From Beijerinckia sp. 28-YEA-48 (GTDB lineage Bacteria > Pseudomonadota > Alphaproteobacteria > Rhizobiales > Beijerinckiaceae), in NCBI RefSeq assembly GCF_900104955.1, contig NZ_FNSI01000001.1, positions 3,444,001 through 3,508,000 of the forward strand: 64,000 nucleotides of DNA, given 5' to 3'. The first letter of the stretch is position 1; every line of letters starts with the position of its first letter. Both the position numbers and the translations under genes were made by a program. Below, in pieces: positions 10,505-19,978 of the stretch. The notes under the pieces were generated by a model. The model made no database searches. It saw only the letters and a program-made list of their open reading frames with translations, and was not told where the DNA came from.

Positions 10505-10508
10505 CTGG

Positions 10509-10658
10509 TCAAGCACTTTCCCTGAGGACTCTTGCGACAAAAGCATCGAGATTCCCCCTGTTAAAAAGATACGCCCTAACGCCTGTCGTATTTGCGGCAG
10601 CAATGTCGGTGTCGCGGTCCCCTATAAGGAACGATCTGCCGACGTCGGCCGGATACTC
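10509..10658 (-). pseudogene. Tail of a HAD-family (GmhB/HisB-like) phosphatase
   Basis: One minus-strand frame runs from 10658 to a TGA at 10509 and reads RSFLIGDRDTDIAAA then TGVRAYLF..GNLDAFV. This is the last motif of D-glycero-D-manno-heptose 1,7-bisphosphate phosphatases and their HisB relatives (the conserved GD...D acid pair). The upstream part is frameshifted: a neighbouring frame gives AAIEKML, and before about 10700 nothing is recognisable. So only the C-terminal fifth of the gene survives. Its TGA ends four bases before the ATG at 10504 of the TPR-GT9 gene, the spacing expected of a former operon, and a GT9 heptosyltransferase is a sensible partner for a heptose phosphatase. Confidence 0.72.
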
Positions 10659-11364
10659 GCAACATCTTCTCGATCGCTGCTACAGCTGTAGCAGCGCCAT
10701 CCTTGAAAATGCAGTCACTAGCGGCAGCGGTGCAACAGACACTTGGCGAGCCTACACCATTAAGCGCCGCGGAAGATTACGAAGCTTACGCCCAGACACA
10801 GGGGGCCTCTCCGCGATTGAGCGGCATCTGGATCGAAGCCGTTCCGCAGCCAAATATAGAAGAATAGTATTTTCCGTTATAGCCAAGAACGACTTGCCGC
10901 TGGGAATCATATTAATAGCACCGTAGCTTCTGCCACAATCCGGAACAATCTAGATCTTCAATGCCATCATCATAATAATAAGCATGAGCCGCCCCTCATT
11001 TGCTGCGATCTAGTATCGAACGAATATTATACCTACTCCTTGGATACGGCTGCAGAGCGCCGAGGATTATAAACCGTCCTATTGCGATTTACTTTCACTA
11101 GAAACAAAAAAGCACACCAATGATCTTATTTTATCAATTACTATCAATATTATAATAATTATTCAATATTTTAGAATAAAACTATAAATTTACAAAATAC
11201 TTTCGAAATTAAACCATTTGTATTTTGCTAGATTCATCGAATAAAGTATTCAATCTAATTGTATCGTTTGTTTTTTGCCCTGAATGAACCCGTTGCATTC
11301 TTTGCGCTAGAGTTGCAGAACTTCTATTCGCTTTTTGATTTTTCTCAAATGAAACGAGTTATAG
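10659..11364. other. AT-rich intergenic stretch
   Basis: About 700 bases between divergent genes. The left part (10659-10930) is probably more of the decayed HAD gene, but I cannot read it. From about 10970 to 11360 the DNA is strikingly AT-rich, with runs of A and T around 11100-11230, and should contain the promoter of the pyruvyl transferase gene. No gene seen. Confidence 0.5.
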
Positions 11365-12822
11365 ATGAGCTCTAATGCTTCTTGGCTAGCAGATCCAAAG
11401 TGGATTAATGCGGCCAAACTCGTCTATCGTCTCAGCGAGACAAACAAGTTCGTTTTCACAGTCGAGCCGCTGTGCAGGCTGCGAACAAACTGCCTGCCTC
11501 TTGCCTTCGCACACCTAGCTACTATCGACGAGGACCCCTACGCAGTGGTCGCGCCCAAAGATGACATAGATATGCTGCCATTGGCGTGGATAAGACACAT
11601 TGAAAAACTTCATATCCAGTACGCTGACGATGTATTCTTCGCAGCAACAACCCGCCAGACATTAGCAACCATATCTACAGTAGACGATATCCGAAAAGAA
11701 ATGGGATACTGTCTAGAAAGGTGCACCAAGGTTTTAAATGGTATTCGCGTTCGAGCAGACCGTCTACTTGACGGTGATATAGGAATCCCGAGAGATGTTC
11801 CATATTGCTTGATAGTAAACGCGGCACTTGCTGACAATGTTGGGGAAGTCCTACTCGCCAAATCGGCCATCCGCTTGCTCAACGAAGCTGCGCCTCATTT
11901 GCGCTGCATAGTAGCCGACCCAGACGTTGATCGAACCATCGTTGCTAACGCGAGCCTAGTCATAATCGGTCCGGGCGGAATGTTATACGACCTGGACGAT
12001 CACGACGGACTATCAATCAATCTTTCTAACATTTCGTCTTACTTCCGGATCGGCTTCCTAGCTCGCGAATACGGCATCCCCTATGGGGTGCTTGGCGCAG
12101 GCTGCCCTGCAGCGATTACATCTCGTTTGAGTAAGATCTTTTTGCAGGAAGCTCTGCGCGATGCCAAGTTCATTCACCTGCGTGACTCACTCTCTCTAGC
12201 CTCAGTTAGCGACGCCATCAGACTACAATCACCAACAATTGTTGCGCCGGACGTGAGCATCGTTTTCCAAGACGAGATAGCGAAAATTACACAAGAGCCC
12301 TTCCAACAGAAACTTATGATCGCGTGCGGCAGCTTCAATGTTAAATCTATCGCTGAGATTTCTCACAGATGCGATATGGCTCTACGGATCGTCATACAAG
12401 CAACCGAAGATCTTGCATGGTTAAAAGAAAATCAGTCCGAATTAACAGCGCTTGTGCCTTCAGTTGAGATTGTCGACGTACATCAGGCGCCTATTTCCGC
12501 GCTATTCAAAGCAGTGGCAAGCGGCGATTGCCTCCTGTCAACGCGCTTCCACGCAATGATGATCGGTATCATGGCGGGGCTTGAAACCGTCGCTGTAGGA
12601 GTGCGGGACGATAAGCGTCATCGGGTCAAACAGGAGCTCCGTGACAAAGTTAAGCTGACCTTCATCGACAGTCGCGTTACCTCCGACAACGAATTTATAA
12701 GCCTGTGTTGCGGACAATTTATGAATGGAAAGCGGTCTCAACAGGACCCCGGGTACTCCGCAGAGGACTTAGCAGGGTTGCGCCAGCTCTTGCGGACCGC
12801 AACCATATCCGTCAAAATGTGA
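11365..12822 (+). CDS. Polysaccharide pyruvyl transferase family protein
   Basis: A 485-residue protein. The first 140 residues are unplaced. From about 150 the family fold begins: DNVGEVLLAKSAI (the usual N-x-GD/E start), then VIIGPGGMLYD, GIPYGVLGAGCP, HLRDSLSLASV, and near residue 390 STRFHAMMIGIMAGL, the conserved RxH of this family. Members such as CsaB and WcaK add a pyruvate ketal from phosphoenolpyruvate to a sugar in capsule or exopolysaccharide. Beside glycosyltransferases and rfb genes that role fits. It is AT-rich like its neighbours. The N-terminal part is longer than in CsaB and may be an extra domain. No close operon partner; both flanks are long gaps. Confidence 0.8.
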   Translation: MSSNASWLADPKWINAAKLVYRLSETNKFVFTVEPLCRLRTNCLPLAFAHLATIDEDPYAVVAPKDDIDMLPLAWIRHIEKLHIQYADDVFFAATTRQTLATISTVDDIRKEMGYCLERCTKVLNGIRVRADRLLDGDIGIPRDVPYCLIVNAALADNVGEVLLAKSAIRLLNEAAPHLRCIVADPDVDRTIVANASLVIIGPGGMLYDLDDHDGLSINLSNISSYFRIGFLAREYGIPYGVLGAGCPAAITSRLSKIFLQEALRDAKFIHLRDSLSLASVSDAIRLQSPTIVAPDVSIVFQDEIAKITQEPFQQKLMIACGSFNVKSIAEISHRCDMALRIVIQATEDLAWLKENQSELTALVPSVEIVDVHQAPISALFKAVASGDCLLSTRFHAMMIGIMAGLETVAVGVRDDKRHRVKQELRDKVKLTFIDSRVTSDNEFISLCCGQFMNGKRSQQDPGYSAEDLAGLRQLLRTATISVKM

Positions 12823-14102
12823 TCTGCAACCGTTCTAGTATGCTTGAAATTCCCAAGACCTAGGACGAGGCGGATTTACGTTTATGTCTCCGGAAAAATA
12901 CAAGCCCGAAGAGATATTGCCAAACTACGGTAGTCGATGCGCTCCATTCGCAAGGACGACCAAGGCGATCAAACGGCAGCGCAGTTTTTGATCGGGCTGA
13001 TACAGTTCGTGTATTCCCGCCAACAGGACATCTTTGATATAAAAATGAACAGATAGCCGTTTGAGCCGACATTCTCTAGGCTTTGGATTTCGTGTCGAGC
13101 AGCCGGTACTATCAGCGAGCTATCAACTGGTGCCGCAGAACACTTTCTCATCTCACCAAGCCTGTTCGACCTTCACGCAGCAGCTAGGAAACAACTATTA
13201 TGTTCGGTCAACGATTCGTATCTGGTCAAGCCACATACGGCTTTAGCTTTCGACCGGTTGGATCACGACTTCAAAAAAGCGAACGCTAGGACTAATCGCG
13301 ACATACAGTGACTGATCGCTTTTTGTAATTTTTGTTGCGGCCAACCGCACACCAAACTCGTGTGCTAAAGATACTTCAAACGGCCAAAAGACTGACGCTC
13401 TCCAGCCACAGCACTGCGGCGGCGCGCGTTGAAGTGATCTTGGATCCTGGGCGTCGATCTGGAAACACTCGAGCCGCGATGGCGAAAACAACAGTCTGTA
13501 TGGGCCTGACGTCGCGTCCAACAGTCGTAACAATTTGATTTTTGCCGAAGGTATTTCTGTCGGGCCATCGGATGGAGGAGCTGGTCATCGTTGCCACGCC
13601 CAATGGTGTCCTGGTCGTCCACGCGACCGCACCGAGGAAATGTGCAAGATCTTCGATGCGCTTATTCAATTTAATCTATCGGCGCTTGGACCATATTTAA
13701 TACCATCGTTGCGCTATTAGACCCGGTCGACTCATGGAACTCGCGCTTCGGCATTCTGTCCATCTTGATGACTTTTGGCCGCATATTCCCGGTCCCAAGT
13801 TCTAATGCCAGAGCTAAGGGGCCAATATCCTACGGTTCGGACTATTTTTGACATGGGCTTGAAAACGCTATTTCTGGAGCGCAATCATCAACGTCATTTT
13901 GCTGCTTCTTCTTGTTCCAGATGTTGGGTATAGATCAAATAACTTCCGATTCCGCTAGATTACGCAGTCTGATCGACCAGATCGCACCTTGATTGCAGTT
14001 TGACTGTCTCCATAGAGTGGCAAATCATGATCAGATCGGCGCGGGCTCTTCTCTTGTCAAATACTACCCAGCAATTGCCTTCCTAAGCGGACGTTCGGCC
14101 AT
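12823..14102. other. 1.28-kb gap, mostly decayed coding DNA
   Basis: The gap between the pyruvyl transferase gene and rfbC has no intact gene. The part 13380-13680 is a clear ManC relic, and 13060-13310 may be a more eroded piece of the same gene. From 13690 to 14102 I recognise nothing; it should hold the promoter of rfbCBD. Confidence 0.55.
13380..13680 (+). pseudogene. manC: Relic of mannose-1-phosphate guanylyltransferase (ManC/AlgA type)
   Basis: The plus strand reads, in three shifted frames, the end of the nucleotidyltransferase domain of ManC. From 13433: SDLGSWASIWKHSS, then SRNNLIFAEG (the usual DVGSW..LW and D.RN.....G motifs), with the Trp codon before SDLGSW turned into TGA at 13430-13432. 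From 13572, after a frameshift: MEELVIVATPNGVLVV. From 13622, after another: RDRTEEMCKIFDAL. That order and spacing match the family well. A weaker piece at 13060-13310 (FLISPSLFDLHAAARK, then TALAFDRL) may be the preceding part. The C-terminal isomerase domain is absent. GDP-mannose would have fed this polysaccharide locus; this copy cannot. Confidence 0.75.
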
Positions 14103-14681
14103 ATGAGCAAGTTTCGCTTCCAAGCCCTCGGCTTAAAAGGCCCTTTACTCATCAAGACATTTCGCTTCGGCGATACTCGCGGTTACTTCATGGAAACTTA
14201 CAACGCCCAGCTCTTCGCAGAAGGAGGAGTTGATGCTGTTTTCTTGCAGGATAACCAGTCTTTATCGGCCCAAAAGGGGATCATACGTGGACTGCATTTC
14301 CAGCGTCCGCCGACAGCCCAGGCAAAACTGGTACGTGTCCTGCGCGGAGCGATCTACGACGTAGCGATCGACATCCGAATAGGCTCGCCATCTTATGGTC
14401 GATGGTGTTCAGCAACGTTGAGCGCTGAAAATGGTGACCAACTCTTTATACCGCGCGGCTTCGCCCATGGCTTTTGTACTCTCGAAGCAAACACCGAGGT
14501 AGCCTATAAGGTTGATAATCCTTATTCAGCCGAAGATGATAGCGGAATCTTTTGGGCAGATCCGGCATTAGCTATTGATTGGCCTGTCACACAGACAGAA
14601 GCAATCGTGTCGTCAAAGGATGCAGGTCTTCCGCTACTAAACGAGCTTATCAATCCGTTTCATGTTGAGGAAACCTTCTGA
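14103..14681 (+). CDS. rfbC: dTDP-4-dehydrorhamnose 3,5-epimerase
   Basis: A 192-residue protein of standard length (RmlC). It epimerises C3 and C5 of dTDP-4-keto-6-deoxyglucose, the third step to dTDP-L-rhamnose. The conserved segment [11 protein letters not shown] with the catalytic His sits near residue 60, and the [10 protein letters not shown] loop near residue 118. It begins the run rfbC-rfbB-rfbD: its TGA shares one base with the ATG of rfbB at 14681, so the two are translationally coupled. The rhamnose product probably ends up in the O-antigen or exopolysaccharide made by the neighbouring transferases. Confidence 0.95.
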   Translation: MSKFRFQALGLKGPLLIKTFRFGDTRGYFMETYNAQLFAEGGVDAVFLQDNQSLSAQKGIIRGLHFQRPPTAQAKLVRVLRGAIYDVAIDIRIGSPSYGRWCSATLSAENGDQLFIPRGFAHGFCTLEANTEVAYKVDNPYSAEDDSGIFWADPALAIDWPVTQTEAIVSSKDAGLPLLNELINPFHVEETF

Positions 14682-15733
14682 TGCGGGTTTTGGTTACTGG
14701 TGGAGCGGGCTTCATCGGCTCAGCCGTCGTGCGTGAACTTGTGCTCAATCAAGAAGCCGAAGTTCTCGTGGTGGATGCACTCACTTATGCCGGTAACCTC
14801 GGAAATCTTTCGGTTGTTGCTCACAATCCACGTTATCGCTTTCTCAAAGCAAACGTTGCGGATGAAGCAGCGATACGACAGGCATTCGCCAGCTTCCGAC
14901 CTAACACGGTCATGCACCTGGCGGCAGAGAGCCATGTCGACCGTTCAATTGATGGACCGCGTACCTTTATCCAAACCAACGTCGTCGGAACGGCTGCGTT
15001 ATTGCAGGCTACCCTTGAATATTGGCAGCAACTAACCGCATCGCAGCAAGCGGCCTTCCGCTTCCATCATATTTCGACAGATGAGGTATTTGGCTCGCTC
15101 GGATCCGAAGGATTCTTCTGCGAGACGACTGCCTATGATCCGCGTTCACCGTATTCAGCATCAAAGGCCGCGGCCGACCATTTTGTACGGGCCTGGTGGC
15201 ATACCTACGGTCTACCGACATTGGTCACTCATTGTTCGAACAACTACGGCCCATATCATTATCCCGAAAAGCTTATCCCACTCATGATTTTAAATGCTCT
15301 GGAGGGACGCGAATTACCGATCTACGGCGATGGCGGAAACATCCGCGATTGGCTGCATGTTGAGGATCATGCGCGGGCGCTCATCGCGGTCATACAGAGA
15401 GGCCAACCAGGCGAGACCTATGCGATCGGGGGTAAGGCTGAACGTACAAACCTCGACGTCGTCAAGGCCGTTTGCTCCCTCATCGACGAGTTCGCTTTCA
15501 ATTCGTCCCGGGGACCCGCTGAACATTTGATCCGTTTTGTGACTGATCGCCCCGGGCATGATCGACGCTACGCCATTGATTGTTCCAAAATCGAGGCTGA
15601 ACTCGGCTGGACACCGCAAGAGAGCTTTGAGAGCGGGCTTACCAAGACTGTGTGCTGGTATCTCGACAACCAAGAATGGTGGCAGCCTATCCGTAGCGGC
15701 GTCTATCGTGGTGAACGTTTGGGCGTTGCATAA
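14681..15733 (+). CDS. rfbB: dTDP-glucose 4,6-dehydratase
   Basis: A 350-residue short-chain dehydrogenase-type enzyme (RmlB) that converts dTDP-glucose to dTDP-4-dehydro-6-deoxyglucose, using a tightly held NAD+. Seen directly: the Rossmann motif [10 protein letters not shown] at residues 7-16, the active-site segment STDEVFG (Thr-Asp-Glu triad of the dehydratases) and [11 protein letters not shown] (YxxxK). Length is normal. It overlaps rfbC by one base at its start and rfbD by one base at its end (TAATG), so the three genes form a tight operon. Confidence 0.96.
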   Translation: MRVLVTGGAGFIGSAVVRELVLNQEAEVLVVDALTYAGNLGNLSVVAHNPRYRFLKANVADEAAIRQAFASFRPNTVMHLAAESHVDRSIDGPRTFIQTNVVGTAALLQATLEYWQQLTASQQAAFRFHHISTDEVFGSLGSEGFFCETTAYDPRSPYSASKAAADHFVRAWWHTYGLPTLVTHCSNNYGPYHYPEKLIPLMILNALEGRELPIYGDGGNIRDWLHVEDHARALIAVIQRGQPGETYAIGGKAERTNLDVVKAVCSLIDEFAFNSSRGPAEHLIRFVTDRPGHDRRYAIDCSKIEAELGWTPQESFESGLTKTVCWYLDNQEWWQPIRSGVYRGERLGVA

Positions 15734-16611
15734 TGGCTGGATCCATCCTGCTGTTGGGCGCGGAAGGCCAGCTTGGTCGAGAGCTCACAGCACTCGCGCT
15801 TATACGCCACATTCCACTCGCGCCTCTCAGCCGGACCACGTGCGACATCACTGACCGACAGGCTGTCATATCGGCGATCGCAAATCATCGTCCGAATCTG
15901 ATCGTGAATGCCGCCGCTTATACAGCTGTCGATCGCGCAGAAGCGGAGCCGGAGACCGCGCATACCGTCAATGCCATTGCTCCAGGGTTGATCGCTGCGG
16001 CCGCGGCGGAGGCCGATGTACCCCTATTACATATCTCAACTGATTATGTCTTCGACGGCTTGAAGACTGAGGCTTACAACGAAGACGATTGCGTCACGCC
16101 GCTCGGCGTTTATGGTCGCACCAAAGAGGAAGGAGAACGGCGCATACGCCAAACGTATTCAAGGCATATTATTCTGCGTACAGCCTGGGTCTATGGCACC
16201 TATGGTACTAATTTCTTGAAGACCATGCTCCGGCTTGCCAATGAGCGCGGTGTGATAAAGGTCGTAGCCGATCAACGGGGTTGCCCCACAGCCACAACCG
16301 ATCTCGCCGAAGCTATTCTGACTGTCTACGCAGAGCTTGCAAAAGGTAACGAAAACTGGGGCACGTACCACTTCGCAGGAAAAGGCACTGCAAGCTGGTA
16401 TGAGTTCGCGCAGACGATCATGAGCGAGCGCGCGGCCATTCTGGGAACCGCACCTAGCGTGGAACCAATCACCACGAAAGACTATCCAACGCCTGCGCAA
16501 CGTCCTGCTAATTCTATGCTCAATTCCAGTCGCTTCGGCGCCGCTTTCGATCTTTGGCCGAAGCCATGGCAAGACCGTGTTCGCGAAGCCGTCGCATCTT
16601 TGGTTAGGTAA
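15733..16611 (+). CDS. rfbD: dTDP-4-dehydrorhamnose reductase
   Basis: A 292-residue enzyme (RmlD) that reduces dTDP-4-keto-rhamnose to dTDP-L-rhamnose with NAD(P)H. The N-terminus reads [12 protein letters not shown], the family's cofactor loop; further on [10 protein letters not shown] and YGRTKEEGE give the Ser/Thr and YxxxK catalytic residues. It is the last intact gene of the rfbCBD operon; the next gene, rfbA, starts only ten bases after its stop but is truncated. Confidence 0.95.
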   Translation: MAGSILLLGAEGQLGRELTALALIRHIPLAPLSRTTCDITDRQAVISAIANHRPNLIVNAAAYTAVDRAEAEPETAHTVNAIAPGLIAAAAAEADVPLLHISTDYVFDGLKTEAYNEDDCVTPLGVYGRTKEEGERRIRQTYSRHIILRTAWVYGTYGTNFLKTMLRLANERGVIKVVADQRGCPTATTDLAEAILTVYAELAKGNENWGTYHFAGKGTASWYEFAQTIMSERAAILGTAPSVEPITTKDYPTPAQRPANSMLNSSRFGAAFDLWPKPWQDRVREAVASLVR

Positions 16612-16621
16612 TGCAGAGGAG

Positions 16622-16873
16622 ATGAAGAGTATTATCTTAGCAGGGGAAACAGGCACAAGATTGCACCCGGTCACGACGGCCGTCAGCAAACAGCTTCTGC
16701 CTGTCTACCATAAGCCGATGATCTTTTATCAAACGCCAACGCTCCTTTGCGAATTTGCCTTACTCAGATGCAGAGATAATCTAGTTAGCGTCGATTGGAT
16801 TTCGATGCCGGCTTCGCGCCCTCACCCCACCAAATCCGCCAAGATCCGCCCCGCCGCCTTGCCATCGCCATAG
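16622..16873 (+). pseudogene. rfbA: Truncated glucose-1-phosphate thymidylyltransferase
   Basis: From the ATG at 16622 the frame reads [20 protein letters not shown], then [16 protein letters not shown], which is the start of RmlA (normally GGSGTRLHP..., about 290 residues). Homology stops near 16770, after about 50 codons; the frame then runs on through unrelated sequence to a stop at 16873 and into the antisense of the wecB 3' end. The second Gly of the signature loop is Glu. So the gene is broken by a deletion joining it to wecB, and this operon lacks the first enzyme of dTDP-rhamnose synthesis. Another rfbA must exist elsewhere if rhamnose is made. Confidence 0.85.
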
Positions 16874-17943
16874 AGCCCCTGGCCGATCAGCCGCAGCTTT
16901 GCTTGATCGCCGGCGCCAGCCATGGCGCGCTGCACGGCGGTGCAGATCTTCTCGACATCGGTGCCGACAAGCTCGGCCAATCCTGCTTCCACGCCTTCGG
17001 GGCGTTCGGTCACTTCGCGCATGATGACGACGCGTTTGCCGAGCGCTGCGGCTTCTTCCTGCACGCCGCCGGAATCGGTGAGGATGCCTTCGGCGCGATC
17101 GAGGAGGTACATGAAGGAGAGATAGTCGACCGGGGCGATCAGGTGGATGTTCTTCAGGCCGCTCAGGCGCTCGCGCACCACCGTGTCGACATTCGGATTG
17201 AGGTGGACCGGATAGACGATTTCGAGATCGCTGCCGGCGCCGAGTTTCGCCAGGGCGTCGCAGATGCGCTCGAAGCCGCCGCCGAAGCTTTCGCGGCGGT
17301 GGCCGGTGACCAGCAGCAGGCGGCGGGAACGGTCGATGAAGTCGAAGGTCTTGTCGAGCCTGGCGCGCAGGCTCGCATCGCCATGAATACGATCGATCGT
17401 CTGCAAAAGCGCGTCGATCACCGTATTGCCGGTGACGACGATGCGATCGGAGCTCAGATGTTCTTGCAACAGGTTGCGACGCGAAGATTGCGTCGGCGCA
17501 TAAAGATGTTTGGCGACGAGATCGATGGCGCGGCGGTTCATCTCTTCGGGGAAAGGCCGCTGCATGTCGTAGGTGCGCAGGCCCGCCTCGACATGGCCCA
17601 CAGCGATGCCTTTATGAAAGGCGGCGAGCGCTGCCGCCATGGCTGTCGTCGTATCGCCATGCACCAGCACCACGTCGGGCGCGACTTTCTCATAGAGCCC
17701 GTCGATCTTCTCGAAGATCAAAGCCGACAGCGAATTCAGCGTATGGCCGGGGCGCATCAGTTCCAGATCGTAATCCGGCTGAATGGCGAAAATCTCGAGT
17801 ACTTGGTCGAGCATCTGGCGGTGCTGGCCGGTGGCGCAGACCACGGCTTCGACGGCGGGCGAGGCCGCCAGCGTTTGAATGACCGGCGCCATCTTGATGG
17901 CTTCCGGCCTGGTGCCGATGATGGAGAGAATACGAATTGTCAT
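16822..17943 (-). CDS. wecB: UDP-N-acetylglucosamine 2-epimerase (non-hydrolysing)
   Basis: A 373-residue protein from the ATG at 17943 ([17 protein letters not shown]). It interconverts UDP-GlcNAc and UDP-ManNAc, a precursor for ManNAc or ManNAcA in surface polysaccharide. Family motifs: [12 protein letters not shown] at the start, [10 protein letters not shown] with the conserved His-Glu-Ala-Gly, and [17 protein letters not shown] followed by RPEGVEAG at the C-terminal half. A longer reading from 17988 adds 15 unconserved residues. The gene is GC-rich, unlike the rfb genes, and is orientated against them; the deletion that cut rfbA ends just past its 3' end. No wecC follows. Confidence 0.93.
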   Translation of the reverse strand: MTIRILSIIGTRPEAIKMAPVIQTLAASPAVEAVVCATGQHRQMLDQVLEIFAIQPDYDLELMRPGHTLNSLSALIFEKIDGLYEKVAPDVVLVHGDTTTAMAAALAAFHKGIAVGHVEAGLRTYDMQRPFPEEMNRRAIDLVAKHLYAPTQSSRRNLLQEHLSSDRIVVTGNTVIDALLQTIDRIHGDASLRARLDKTFDFIDRSRRLLLVTGHRRESFGGGFERICDALAKLGAGSDLEIVYPVHLNPNVDTVVRERLSGLKNIHLIAPVDYLSFMYLLDRAEGILTDSGGVQEEAAALGKRVVIMREVTERPEGVEAGLAELVGTDVEKICTAVQRAMAGAGDQAKLRLIGQGLYGDGKAAGRILADLVG

Positions 17944-18183
17944 GGTCGCGCTCATTCCGGCTGCTTGGATGCACAGGCCGTAACCCATTGTGATGGCAAA
18001 ACAGTTAAAGCAACCCGTTCAGCAAGCCATTGATCGCGTGGCGGAACAGCTAGGCAGACAAGGGCCTCCCGCCCAGCCCGGGCACAATATCCAGCTTGAT
18101 TTCTGAGGCCCGACAGGTGATGGACATTGAGAAACATGCGCTGCGGGCCAACCGGAGCCGTTTTGAGGGAGGATACAGGACCC

Positions 18184-19013
<830 letters not shown>

Positions 19014-19017
<4 letters not shown>

Positions 19018-19835
19018 CCGACCTCGTCCAGAAGCCCGCCGCCAAGGCCGGCAGCAGAGGTTTTTCCTTCTCGCTTGGCGCCGGCAATGTCGATCGCCTG
19101 ATGAACATCGCTTCGCCGGTGTTCCTTCTGTTGCTCTGGGAAATCGCGGCCCGCCTCGGCTGGATCGACGTGCGCTTCTTCCCGGCGCCGTCGAAAATCT
19201 TCCAGACCATGTTCACGCTGATCGAGAACGGGCAGCTGTGGATCCATCTCAAGGCCAGCATGTATCGCCTGTTCTGGGGCTTCCTGCTGGGCGGCATTCC
19301 AGCCTTGGTGCTGGGCATCAGCATGGGCCTGTCGCGCACGCTGCGCGCCATTTGCGAACCGCTGGTCGCCGCCACCTATCCGATCCCCAAGAGCGCCATC
19401 CTGCCGCTGATCCTGTTGATATTCGGCCTGGGCGAAGCCTCGAAGATCGTCATGGTCGGCATCGGCCTGTTCTATCCGATCCTGATCAACACCGTGGCGG
19501 GCGTGCTCGAAATCCCTAAGATCCATTTCGACGTGTCGAAGAATTTCGGCGCCAGCAAATTGCAGGTGTTCCGCACGGTCGCTCTGCCCGGCGCTTTGCC
19601 GCTGATCATGACCGGCGTCAAACTCGGCGTTGGCATGGGCCTGATCCTGATCTCGTTGGCGGAAATGGTCGGCGCGAAATCCGGCCTCGGCTATATGATG
19701 TGGAACGCCTGGGAAATTCTCTCGGTCGAGACGATGTATGTCGGCTTGATCGTGATCGCGGCGCTCGGCGTTTTGTTCTCGCTCATCCTCAATGAGGTCG
19801 AGCGCTATCTCGTGCCGTGGAAAGCGGCGCGCTGA
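19014..19835 (+). CDS. ABC transporter permease, SsuC/TauC type
   Basis: A 273-residue integral membrane protein with about six hydrophobic segments (for example FLLLLWEIAARLGW near residue 40 and GLIVIAALGVLFSLIL near 245). The cytoplasmic EAA loop that contacts the ATPase reads KNFGASKLQVFRTVALPGALP near residue 177. The family is the BPD_transp_1 permeases for nitrate, sulfonate and taurine. The start overlaps the end of the ATPase gene (ATGA), showing coupling. It should form a homodimer with two copies of the upstream ATPase. Confidence 0.9.
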
Positions 19836-19978
19836 ATACCTCACCGCGCCCGTTGACCAAACGGGCGCGGCGCTGATTGAATGCCAACGCGGATCGGAGC
19901 AGCGCCCGATCCGCGTTTCTGATTCTGGGTTTCTGATTTTCGGCACCCGATCACGGGCGCTGCGTCAAGGAGGGGCTT

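Noticed and set aside
13243-13533. A minus-strand frame that at first resembled part of an ABC-type polysaccharide exporter
   Set aside because: The plus strand over the same bases reads as ManC fragments; the minus frame has no full motif.
16795-18033. A 412-codon plus-strand frame
   Set aside because: It is antisense to wecB, rich in His, Gly, Asp and Ala, as expected from reversed codons of a GC-rich gene.
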